Positions 1 to 6,172 of a DNA stretch of 7,946 bases are shown here, piece by piece. Source of the stretch: Spirochaetota bacterium (GTDB taxonomy: Bacteria > Spirochaetota > Spirochaetia > B11-G9); the NCBI GenBank assembly GCA_003641695.1, contig QNBL01000120.1:1-7946 (forward strand), given 5' to 3'. The notes under the pieces were generated by a model that saw only the letters and a list, made by a program, of their open reading frames with translations, was not told where the DNA came from and did not search any database. The number at the start of each line of letters is the position of its first letter. Position 1 is the first letter of the stretch. The position numbers and the translations under genes are program-made.

Positions 1-1227
1 ATCCGCATGTTAAGCACTATTGTAAAACAAAGCCCCAACTCCATTGTTATCACCACTACTGCCGGTACTATTGAGTATGTAAACCCTGCATACTGCAGGA
101 TGACCGGATATACGGCGCAGGAGCTGGTGGGGAAAAATACCCGAATCCTGCAGAGCGGGGGAACACCCCGGGAAACCTATACCGAACTGTGGGACACCGT
201 CCTCTCCGGTGAGGTGTGGCGGGGTGAGCTCATTAACAAATCGAAAACCGGGAACATATACATCGAAAAAAACATTATTTCACCAGTTTTTGACGAATTG
301 CATGGTATAATCCATTTATTAGGAATAAAAACCGATATAACCAAACAAAAGAAAATAGAAAAAGAACTGAAACAGCACCGACTGCACCTCGAAGAGCGCG
401 TAGAAGAACGGACAAAAGAACTTAAAACCAAGCGATCCGCGTTGGAAAGATCCCAGAAGGCCCTTGTTTACCTGCTTGAGGATGCCAACGAAGCACGCCG
501 TGAGCTTGAGATTCTTAATCAAAAGCTTAAAAAAGCAAATGAGGAGCTTGAATCCTTCTCTTATTCCATATCCCACGACCTCCGTGCTCCTTTGAGAGCA
601 ATTCACGGGTATATTGAGCTGTTGTCTGAGCATCTGCAAAACCGGCAGGATTCGGAAACTGACCGGCTTATGAACACTATTAGGAAAAACGCAATGCGAA
701 TGGGTGAACTTATCGATGATCTGCTTTCCTTTTCAAAAACCGGAAGAGTTTCAATGAGGATGGCTCCAGTCGATATGAAGAAAATGGCTCTGCAGGTGTT
801 TGATAACCTTGTTTCTCCTGACCAAAAAAAACGCATCCATTTTACCCTTGGCAGTTTGCACACCATAACCGGAGACCGGCATCTTCTTTACCAGGTATGG
901 GTGAACCTTATTGGAAATGCTGTAAAGTTTTCTTCAAAGAAAGAGTCTCCGGAAATAACCATCTCTTCAGAAAAGCAGGAGGGCGAGGGTGTCTTCCGTA
1001 TTGAGGATAACGGAGCGGGATTTAATGCATTGTATAAAGATAACCTTTTCAATGTTTTTAAACGGCTGCACACAGAAAAAGAATTCGAAGGTACCGGCAT
1101 CGGGCTTGCGCTGGTGAAACGGATACTGGAACGGCATGGCGGCCGGGTCTGGGGAGAGGGGGAAGTCCAAAAAGGAGCTGTTTTTTACTTTGCCCTTCCT
1201 GCTTCTCCATCCGGGGGATCTAACTAA
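1..1227 (+). CDS. PAS-domain sensor histidine kinase (5' end beyond window)
   Basis: This is a sensor kinase expected to autophosphorylate on histidine and pass the phosphate to a response regulator. Numbering from the ATG at nt 7, residues about 1-115 form a PAS/PAC domain (NPAYCRMTGY, ending GIKTDITKQKKIEKEL). Residues about 115-185 are a charged coiled-coil linker (LEERVEERTKEL). The dimerisation/phosphoacceptor H-box is SISHDLRAPLRAI with His190. The ATPase domain shows an N-box (NLIGNAVKFSS, about 300-310), G1 (DNGAGF, 334-339), an F-box (LFNVFKRLH) and G2 (GTGIGLALV, 362-370). The reading frame is open to the window edge and the ATG falls at the start of the PAS fold, so it is probably internal and further sensory domains may lie upstream. 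The PAS motif GKNTRILQSG has Thr where light-sensing LOV domains carry Cys, so it is not a LOV sensor. No membrane segment and no partner regulator is visible. The signal is unknown. Confidence 0.93.
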   Translation: MRMLSTIVKQSPNSIVITTTAGTIEYVNPAYCRMTGYTAQELVGKNTRILQSGGTPRETYTELWDTVLSGEVWRGELINKSKTGNIYIEKNIISPVFDELHGIIHLLGIKTDITKQKKIEKELKQHRLHLEERVEERTKELKTKRSALERSQKALVYLLEDANEARRELEILNQKLKKANEELESFSYSISHDLRAPLRAIHGYIELLSEHLQNRQDSETDRLMNTIRKNAMRMGELIDDLLSFSKTGRVSMRMAPVDMKKMALQVFDNLVSPDQKKRIHFTLGSLHTITGDRHLLYQVWVNLIGNAVKFSSKKESPEITISSEKQEGEGVFRIEDNGAGFNALYKDNLFNVFKRLHTEKEFEGTGIGLALVKRILERHGGRVWGEGEVQKGAVFYFALPASPSGGSN

Positions 1228-1265
1228 AAAGAGAAACTTTGACCCTGTATATTAATCTTTTTTCC

Positions 1266-1295
1266 TTGACAGATAAGAAAAACGGGAGCTATACT
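1266..1295 (+). promoter_or_regulatory. sigma-70-type promoter for the amidohydrolase-permease unit
   Basis: A consensus -35 hexamer TTGACA (1266-1271) is followed after 18 nt by TATACT (1290-1295). Transcription would start near 1302, giving a short leader of about 25 nt before the start codon at 1327. It lies in the gap after the kinase stop, so the downstream genes can be expressed independently of the kinase. No operator is obvious. Confidence 0.75.
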
Positions 1296-1314
1296 TTATC
1301 TTTAGTTTTAAATG

Positions 1315-1320
1315 AGGAGG
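1315..1320 (+). promoter_or_regulatory. Ribosome binding site deciding the amidohydrolase start
   Basis: AGGAGG lies 6 nt before ATG 1327. It overlaps the codons that would follow the upstream in-frame ATG at 1312, so 1327 is the better start. Confidence 0.85.
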
Positions 1321-1326
1321 AAAAAA

Positions 1327-2190
1327 ATGCCGAGAGTTGTTAAATGTGCGCACATTCAGGCTTCAAATCCAAAACATGAAGGCACCGTAGCTGAGATAAA
1401 AGAGGCGATGATCCAGAAACACATACCTCTGATCGAAGACGCAGGGAAGCAGGGGGTGCAGATCCTTTGTCTCCAGGAAATATTTTACGGTCCGTATTTC
1501 TGCGCTGAACAGGATACCAAGTGGTATCAGTCAGCCGAGCCTGTACCCGGTCCGACAACAAACCGAATGGCTGAGTATGCAAAAAAGTACAATATGGTAA
1601 TGGTTGTTCCCGTGTACGAGGAAGATCAGCCTGGAGTCTACTACAATACTGCAGCAGTAATCGATGCGGACGGATCCTATCTCGGGAAGATGCGGAAGAT
1701 ACAGATACCCCACACCTGGCCCGGATTCTGGGAAAAATTCTATTTTAAACCCGGTAATCTTGGATTCCCTGTATTTGATACTGCCTATGCAAAGGTTGGT
1801 GTTTTTATCTGTTATGACAGGCATTTCCCCGAATCGGCACGCTGTCTGGCCTTGAACGGAGCTGAAATACTTTTTAATCCTTCAGCTACCACAAAGGGAA
1901 AATCCCAGTACCTCTGGGAACTGGAACAGCCGGCATCGGCAGTTGCAAACGGCGTATTTATCGGAGCGAACAACAGGGTTGGACTCGAGAAACCGTGGGA
2001 ATTCGGTGAGTTCTACGGATCCAGTTATTTTGTAGACCCCCGGGGCAAGATCCTGGTGAAGGGGTCAGAGGACAAGACTGAGCTTGTTGTTGCAGATCTG
2101 GACCTTGATGTTATTAGAGAGGTCCGTGACGGCTGGCAGTTCTTCAGGGATAGAAGGCCGGAGATGTACGGGGAAATATGTAGACCTTAA
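1327..2190 (+). CDS. Nitrilase-superfamily carbamoyl amidohydrolase, beta-ureidopropionase-like
   Basis: This is a 287-residue soluble CN-hydrolase enzyme. The family uses a Glu-Lys-Cys triad to cleave C-N bonds. Here these are Glu51 (LCLQEIFYG), Lys124 (GKMRKIQIPH) and Cys162 (FICYDRHFPE). NGAEILFNPSAT and the C-terminal RDRRPEMY resemble beta-ureidopropionases and N-carbamoyl-amino-acid or N-carbamoylputrescine amidohydrolases, which release NH3 and CO2 from a ureido group. The start is placed at ATG 1327, because AGGAGG (1315-1320) sits 6 nt upstream. The in-frame ATG at 1312 would make that same AGGAGG coding. The gene shares a transcription unit with the nucleobase permease 86 nt downstream. 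That context favours N-carbamoyl-beta-alanine (from uracil) or a related purine/pyrimidine ureide as substrate. This is inference; N-carbamoylputrescine or a D-amino-acid carbamate cannot be excluded. No dihydropyrimidinase or dihydropyrimidine dehydrogenase lies in the window. Confidence 0.9.
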   Translation: MPRVVKCAHIQASNPKHEGTVAEIKEAMIQKHIPLIEDAGKQGVQILCLQEIFYGPYFCAEQDTKWYQSAEPVPGPTTNRMAEYAKKYNMVMVVPVYEEDQPGVYYNTAAVIDADGSYLGKMRKIQIPHTWPGFWEKFYFKPGNLGFPVFDTAYAKVGVFICYDRHFPESARCLALNGAEILFNPSATTKGKSQYLWELEQPASAVANGVFIGANNRVGLEKPWEFGEFYGSSYFVDPRGKILVKGSEDKTELVVADLDLDVIREVRDGWQFFRDRRPEMYGEICRP

Positions 2191-2218
2191 GAGGTTTTTA
2201 TATTCTATGAAAAAATTT

Positions 2219-2256
2219 AAGACAGCAGTGGGTGTGTTACACAAAAGCTGCTGCTT
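2219..2256 (+). other. Hairpin in the amidohydrolase-permease spacer
   Basis: The arms AAGACAGCAG (2219-2228) and CTGCTGCTT (2248-2256) pair with a single bulged A. Inside them GTGT/ACAC can pair as well. No T-run follows on the + strand, so it does not look like a terminator. It lies 11 nt before the permease ribosome binding site GGAGG (2268-2272). An mRNA processing or stability element that gives the two genes different expression is possible, but this is inference. Confidence 0.4.
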
Positions 2257-2276
2257 AAAAAAATAATGGAGGAAAT

Positions 2277-3797
2277 ATGAGCGAAAACGGAAAAACTAGC
2301 GGATGGGTGATCTATCCGATGGGAAGTCGGCCGAAAATGGGTCTTGCTTTTCTTTTAGGGCTGCAGCAGTATCTGACGATGTTCGGTGCTACTGTACTTA
2401 TTCCCTTTATCGTAGGCGGAGCAATGAAAATGCCGCAGGAAGAACTGGCTCTTCTTATTTCGACAATGTTCTTTGTATCCGGTATTACCACACTGCTGCA
2501 GCAGTCGCCCCTCGGGAACAGACTTCCGATTGTTCAGGGTGGTACTTTCTCTTTCTTGGGGCCGATGTTTGCTATCGTTGGAATGGTTGCTGCAAAGAAT
2601 CTCGGCTGGCAGGTTATGATCCAGCAGGTTAGTGCAGCAGTAATGTTTGCATCGTTCTTTGAAATCATTCTTGGATATACCGGACTTATGGGGCTTATTA
2701 AACGGGCAATCAGTCCGATAGCAATTGCACCTACGATTGCAATGATCGGACTTGCTCTCTATGGAATCGGAGCTCCCTGGATGGCTGGTAACTGGGTAAT
2801 TTCAATTTTAACACTTTTGGCTCTGATACTGTACTCGCAGGTGTTCTCAAGAAAATCAAAAGTTTTTCTTCTTTTCCCTGTACTTCTTGCAATACTGACC
2901 GGGTGGATAGCTGCATTGATAGGAACCTTGGCAGGCTGGATCCCTGAGGGTAATGCTGCGAACCTGACGAAAGGTATAAGTCTTATTCAGGCTTCTCCCT
3001 GGTTTTCTCTCCGCCCTGCACTTCCCTTTAAGTGGGGATTCCCGCAGCTGAATGCAATTACTCTTGCCGGTTCTCTTGGTATGCTTGCCGGGTATCTTGG
3101 TTCCATGGTCGAATCAATCGGTGACTACTATGCATGTGCCAGAATGGCTGAAGCTCCTGTCCCTACAGAGAAAATGATTTCCAAAGGGCTTGGTGCTGAA
3201 GGTCTAGGTTGTTTTATAGCAAGTTTGTTTCAGACTGGTAACGGAACAACTTCTTATTCAGAGAATATCGGATCAATCGGTCTTACCCACGTAGCAAGCC
3301 GCCGTGTAATCAGAGCGGGTGCAGTAATCATGCTGGTTCTTCCCATGTTTGCAAAATTCGGATCTGCCCTTTCAACACTGCCCCAGCCGGTAATCGGAGC
3401 GATGTTTGTCGGGATGTTCGGACTTATCGCTGCAGTCGGGCTTTCCAACCTGCAGTTTGTAAACCTTAACAACTCCAGAAACCTGTTTATCGTTGGTCTT
3501 TCTTTCTTTGCCGGATTAAGTTTCCCCGCTCACTTTAATGCTAATGCAATAAGCTGGGGTACTTCCGGTTCTTTGGTAAATGTACTCGGAGCTATTACAC
3601 AGACAATCCTTACAACAGGTATGGCGGTAACGGCAATTGTTGCAATTGCGCTTGATAACTGGCTGCCTGGCGCGACACGGGCTGAACGAGGACTTGAATA
3701 CTGGGAAAGTGAAGCAAGTGATGAAGCGTGGGAAAAAGCTGAAGCCGAATGGGCCAAAATGGCTGTTGGTGAAGAACTTACACTTAAAAAGTCATAA
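2277..3797 (+). CDS. NCS2/NAT nucleobase permease of the SLC23-like branch
   Basis: This is a 506-residue multi-pass inner-membrane transporter of the nucleobase-ascorbate (NCS2) family, usually a proton symporter for uracil, xanthine or uric acid in bacteria. Visible family landmarks are the TM1 region GLQQYLTMFGATVLIPF (about 28-44), QGGTFSFLGP (87-96), the TM8 substrate-site stretch MVESIGDYYACARMAEAP with Glu279 and Asp283, and the NAT signature SENIGSIGLT (328-337) with Glu329. The stretch around 385-415 (GLSNLQFVNLNNSRNLF) and the C-terminal PGATRAERGLEYW closely resemble animal and plant SLC23 proteins. The usual TM1 Gln-His pair is Gln30-Gln31 here. The tail after about 475 is charged and cytosolic. 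GGAGG (2268-2272) precedes the ATG by 4 nt. A purine, a pyrimidine or another ring compound is possible as substrate; pairing with the amidohydrolase favours a ureide or pyrimidine pathway. Confidence 0.9.
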   Translation: MSENGKTSGWVIYPMGSRPKMGLAFLLGLQQYLTMFGATVLIPFIVGGAMKMPQEELALLISTMFFVSGITTLLQQSPLGNRLPIVQGGTFSFLGPMFAIVGMVAAKNLGWQVMIQQVSAAVMFASFFEIILGYTGLMGLIKRAISPIAIAPTIAMIGLALYGIGAPWMAGNWVISILTLLALILYSQVFSRKSKVFLLFPVLLAILTGWIAALIGTLAGWIPEGNAANLTKGISLIQASPWFSLRPALPFKWGFPQLNAITLAGSLGMLAGYLGSMVESIGDYYACARMAEAPVPTEKMISKGLGAEGLGCFIASLFQTGNGTTSYSENIGSIGLTHVASRRVIRAGAVIMLVLPMFAKFGSALSTLPQPVIGAMFVGMFGLIAAVGLSNLQFVNLNNSRNLFIVGLSFFAGLSFPAHFNANAISWGTSGSLVNVLGAITQTILTTGMAVTAIVAIALDNWLPGATRAERGLEYWESEASDEAWEKAEAEWAKMAVGEELTLKKS

Positions 3798-3834
3798 GCT
3801 TTGCTCCTGACATGTTACTATTGATTTAGTATGG

Positions 3835-3870
3835 GATATGAGACACTCTATGGTGTCTCATATCTTTTTT
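3835..3870 (+). terminator. Strong intrinsic terminator after the SLC23-like permease
   Basis: A perfect 12-bp stem (3835-3846 with 3853-3864, arm GATATGAGACAC) closes a 6-nt loop and is followed by T6 (3865-3870). It starts 37 nt after the permease stop and ends the amidohydrolase-permease unit. An in-frame ATG at 3838 inside the stem is therefore not a plausible start for the next gene. Confidence 0.95.
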
Positions 3871-3888
3871 ACTTTGTTTTTGTTTATC

Positions 3889-3895
3889 GGGGAGG
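3889..3895 (+). promoter_or_regulatory. Ribosome binding site deciding the start of the first small membrane gene
   Basis: GGGGAGG lies 5 nt before ATG 3901. The ATG at 3897 is in another frame. The in-frame ATGs further upstream (3838 and 3850) fall inside the terminator hairpin. Confidence 0.85.
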
Positions 3896-3900
3896 AATGG

Positions 3901-4278
3901 ATGAACCGTTTACTGCGTAAGATTTTATATTTCGTACTTGCTTTTCTTATGATAGCCGATTTTTACCTTATATTTAATGCGGGGAATCCTGATTCGTTTT
4001 TAAGATTGCTTATTACGGATACTTCCTATGACGTTACTGTTACGGTAGCAGTTTCAATAGTTATCGGGATAATATCTCTGCTCATGATGCGGGACGGAGA
4101 TCAGAATTCCGTTAGAAAAATGATTGAGAGAAATAGTGATTATATTAAAAAACTTAAAAATGAAGACAGGAGTGACGATGAAATCGCTGAATCCTTTTTA
4201 AAAGAACTGGGGGCCGGAAAATTTACTTCCAGGTTCCTTGAAAAAAAGATTAAGCGTTATCTCGCAAAGATACAATGA
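3901..4278 (+). CDS. Small two-helix membrane protein of unknown function
   Basis: I do not recognise this 125-residue protein. It has two hydrophobic segments, about 8-26 (ILYFVLAFLMIADFYLIF) and 46-63 (VTVTVAVSIVIGIISLLMM), joined by a short polar loop of about 20 residues. A highly charged C-terminal half (about 64-125) follows, rich in Lys, Asp and Glu and predicted helical (SDDEIAESFLKELGAG, then LEKKIKRYLAKIQ). The likely layout is a helical hairpin in the membrane with the basic tail in the cytoplasm. The start rests on GGGGAGG 5 nt upstream. Its stop overlaps the start of the next gene in the sequence ATGA, which strongly suggests translational coupling and a joint role. No convincing promoter could be seen between the upstream terminator and this gene. 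Confidence 0.8.
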   Translation: MNRLLRKILYFVLAFLMIADFYLIFNAGNPDSFLRLLITDTSYDVTVTVAVSIVIGIISLLMMRDGDQNSVRKMIERNSDYIKKLKNEDRSDDEIAESFLKELGAGKFTSRFLEKKIKRYLAKIQ

Positions 4279-4733
4279 ATATTTTTACCAGTGAAAATGT
4301 AAACACACTTGTAGTCGGCGGTGCATTTATGGCAATTGTGCTGTTTATTTCCTTTTTCAGGAATGTTGAATCAAAGCGGCTTCGGCAAAAATTGGGAGAG
4401 GGAAATATTCTTTTAAGCAATTACAGGGTTCATTTTTACGGGGTGGAGTCTGTTCCGGGAATCCCTTTTAACAGTATCGGCGCTTTGGGGCTGTCTGCAG
4501 AGGGGATGTACTACTGCTCAAGGATTCTCAAGAGAGAACTCTTTATTCCCGGATCAAAGTTTTCTTCACTATCTGTTACTGATGATTTTAAGGGTAAAAA
4601 CATGTACGGAAATGTAGTTATCTTTAACTTTATAAACGAAAAGGGGGAGAAAGATAGAGCTGCATTTAGAATCCCCTATCCTGAAAGATGGTCTACTGCA
4701 ATAAGAAAAGTCTTTAAGAATATTAAGTCTTGA
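4275..4733 (+). CDS. Membrane-anchored protein with a possible PH/GRAM-like domain
   Basis: This 152-residue protein is not one I recognise. It has one N-terminal hydrophobic segment (about 10-28, TLVVGGAFMAIVLFISFF), a basic stretch (ESKRLRQKL), and then a compact domain of alternating short beta-like segments from about 41 to 150. The pattern (LGLSAEGMYY, ELFIPGSKFSSLSV, NVVIFNFINEKGEKD, a closing helix PERWSTAIRKVF) recalls the small bacterial PH/GRAM-like folds: strands, an 'IP' turn, and a final helix with a conserved Trp. That is a fold guess without a catalytic motif. It starts at ATG 4275, overlapping the previous stop by 4 nt and lacking a strong ribosome binding site, as expected for coupled translation. 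The pair may form a membrane complex. Confidence 0.75.
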   Translation: MNIFTSENVNTLVVGGAFMAIVLFISFFRNVESKRLRQKLGEGNILLSNYRVHFYGVESVPGIPFNSIGALGLSAEGMYYCSRILKRELFIPGSKFSSLSVTDDFKGKNMYGNVVIFNFINEKGEKDRAAFRIPYPERWSTAIRKVFKNIKS

Positions 4734-4735
4734 TA

Positions 4736-4780
4736 TAAAGAAAGAGAAAACTAAAAACAATTTTTCTTTAATTTTTTTTT
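4736..4780 (+). terminator. Weak A/T terminator-like hairpin
   Basis: TAAAGAAA (4736-4743) can pair with TTTCTTTA (4763-4770) across a 19-nt loop, followed by T9 (4772-4780). The stem has only one G-C pair, so it is weak. Its place just after the stop at 4733 and ahead of a new promoter fits the end of the small membrane-protein pair. Confidence 0.35.
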
Positions 4781-4817
4781 AAAAAAAACTTGATTTTCCA
4801 GGTTTTCATGTTACAAT
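4772..4817 (+). promoter_or_regulatory. Promoter with an A/T tract for the UraA-type permease
   Basis: TTGATT (4790-4795) is followed after 16 nt by TACAAT (4812-4817). Directly upstream is T9A8 (4772-4788), a composition typical of UP elements that contact the RNA polymerase alpha subunit. Transcription would start near 4824, with a leader of about 45 nt. AAGGAG (4857-4862) lies 5 nt before the ATG. I see no purine or other riboswitch in this short leader. Confidence 0.65.
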
Positions 4818-4867
4818 CCTGCCTTGCGAAAAATATTTGCATAAACTAATTATTTTAAGGAGATTTT

Positions 4868-6103
4868 ATGAAAAGCGAGATTGACGGAAAAATCATCGTG
4901 CTTGGGCTCCAGCATACGTTTGTTATGTTTGGAGCCACTGTACTTGTTCCCCTGATCACCGGACTTGATGTCGGGGTAACCCTCTTCGCAGCAGCTATTG
5001 GAACCTGGCTGTTTCACATTCTGACAAAGTTCAAGGTTCCGGTATTTTTGGGAAGTTCATTTGCCTTTATCCCTCCGATTCTTGCTGTAACACAGCAGAC
5101 AGGGGATATCAGGTTTGCAACTGGCGGTATTTTTGTAGCAGGTTTGATGTATGTAGTAGTTGCAGTTATCTTCAAATTTGTAAAGTATGAAACCCTGCAC
5201 AAAATTCTTCCTCCGCAGGTAACCGGACCAATGATCATTCTTATCGGTATGATGCTTGCCGATGTTGCAATCAGTAATGCCAACGGTACAAACTCTCCTG
5301 CAGTTGTAGAAAAACTTGGTGTTAACGGTGCCTGGGGTATTGCCCTCTTTACCTTTGCGGTTGCTGTTTTTATAAAAAGGGTGTTTAAAGGGTTTGTTTC
5401 AGCTCTTCCGGTACTTATTGCACTTATCTCTGGGTATGTTTTATCTATTATTCTTGGAGTTGTGGATTTTACCAGTATCAAGGAAGCAGCATGGTTCGGC
5501 CTGCCTCACTTTCAGTTCCCCAAGTTTGCAGCTGGACCAATAGCAATGATTGTTCCTATTGCGTTTGTAACAATGGTAGAACACTTTGGAGATGTACTCG
5601 CTATCGGTAATGTTGTAGAAAAGGATTTTATAAAGGATCCCGGTATTCACCGAACCCTTATGGGTGACGGGCTTGCAACATCTCTTTCAGCGTTCATTGG
5701 AGGACCTGCCAACACTACCTATAGTGAAAACACAGGAGCTGTTGCCCTCACCGGTGTTTTTAATCCTGTAGTTATGAGAATTGCTGCAATTTTTGCACTG
5801 ATCCTCTCCATAATTCCAAAGTTTACTGCTCTTATCGGGACCATCCCGGGACCGGTAATCGGCGGCATTTCAATTCTTCTTTTTGGTATGATCTCATCTA
5901 TCGGGATCAAGAACATGGTTGATGCAAAAGTGGATCTTACCATACCTTCAAATCTCATGGTAACTGCAGTAATGCTGGTTCTCGGACTCGGTGGTGCTGC
6001 TTTTGAATTAGGAGCTATAAATCTGAGCGGTCTTGGCCTTGCTGCTGTTGTTGGAATCCTTCTTAACGTAATTCTTAATTTTCAGGATTTTAAAAAAGCT
6101 TAG
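4868..6103 (+). CDS. uraA: UraA-type NCS2 uracil/xanthine permease
   Basis: This 411-residue inner-membrane proton symporter for uracil (or xanthine) matches the UraA/PyrP family in length and motifs. GLQHTFVMFGATVLVP carries the TM1 Gln15-His16 pair, LGSSFAFIPP includes Phe67 near the substrate pocket, MVEHFGDVLAIG gives Glu238, and GGPANTTYSENTGAVALT gives Tyr285 and Glu287. With a constant offset of 3 residues these line up with the uracil-binding Glu241 and Glu290 of E. coli UraA. The position of UraA His245 is Asp242 here, as in purine carriers and in many Firmicute 'uracil permease' annotations, so substrate choice between uracil and xanthine is not settled. The gene has its own promoter and terminator and so forms a single-gene unit. 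It is only distantly similar to the other permease at 2277-3797, not a recent duplicate. Confidence 0.92.
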   Translation: MKSEIDGKIIVLGLQHTFVMFGATVLVPLITGLDVGVTLFAAAIGTWLFHILTKFKVPVFLGSSFAFIPPILAVTQQTGDIRFATGGIFVAGLMYVVVAVIFKFVKYETLHKILPPQVTGPMIILIGMMLADVAISNANGTNSPAVVEKLGVNGAWGIALFTFAVAVFIKRVFKGFVSALPVLIALISGYVLSIILGVVDFTSIKEAAWFGLPHFQFPKFAAGPIAMIVPIAFVTMVEHFGDVLAIGNVVEKDFIKDPGIHRTLMGDGLATSLSAFIGGPANTTYSENTGAVALTGVFNPVVMRIAAIFALILSIIPKFTALIGTIPGPVIGGISILLFGMISSIGIKNMVDAKVDLTIPSNLMVTAVMLVLGLGGAAFELGAINLSGLGLAAVVGILLNVILNFQDFKKA

Positions 6104-6127
6104 TCTGTATTCAGATATATCTTTAAT

Positions 6128-6161
6128 TGCCTTCTTTACTCTTGTAGAGGAGGCATTTTTT
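6128..6161 (+). terminator. Intrinsic terminator after the UraA-type permease
   Basis: TGCCTTCTTTA (6128-6138) pairs with TAGAGGAGGCA (6145-6155): 11 bp including two G-U wobbles, with a 6-nt loop, then T6 (6156-6161). The 3' arm contains AGAGGAGG, a sequence that would otherwise serve as a ribosome binding site, just ahead of the next gene. Confidence 0.88.
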
Positions 6162-6172
6162 GTTTCTAATGG

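Noticed and set aside
7..130. Light-sensing LOV domain in the kinase
   Set aside because: The motif reads GKNTRILQ, lacking the photoactive Cys of GRNCRFLQ, so it is treated as a generic PAS domain.
1226..1263. Possible terminator after the kinase (AAAAAGA pairing with TCTTTTT)
   Set aside because: The stem is nearly all A-T with a loop of more than 20 nt, so it is too weak to support.
2084..2266. Short + strand frame across the amidohydrolase end and the spacer
   Set aside because: It lies mostly inside the amidohydrolase in another frame and its tail crosses the spacer hairpin. There is no ribosome binding site and no recognisable domain.
3798..3900. Promoter for the small membrane-protein pair
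   Set aside because: CTGACA (3807-3812) and TAGTAT (3827-3832) are only 14 nt apart and other combinations are badly spaced. No promoter can be supported, and any start upstream of 3835 would run into the terminator.
5014..5481. Minus-strand frame of 155 codons inside the UraA-type permease
   Set aside because: It is a mirror of the strongly supported permease frame and shows no motif or start signal of its own. Other minus-strand frames were dropped for the same reason.
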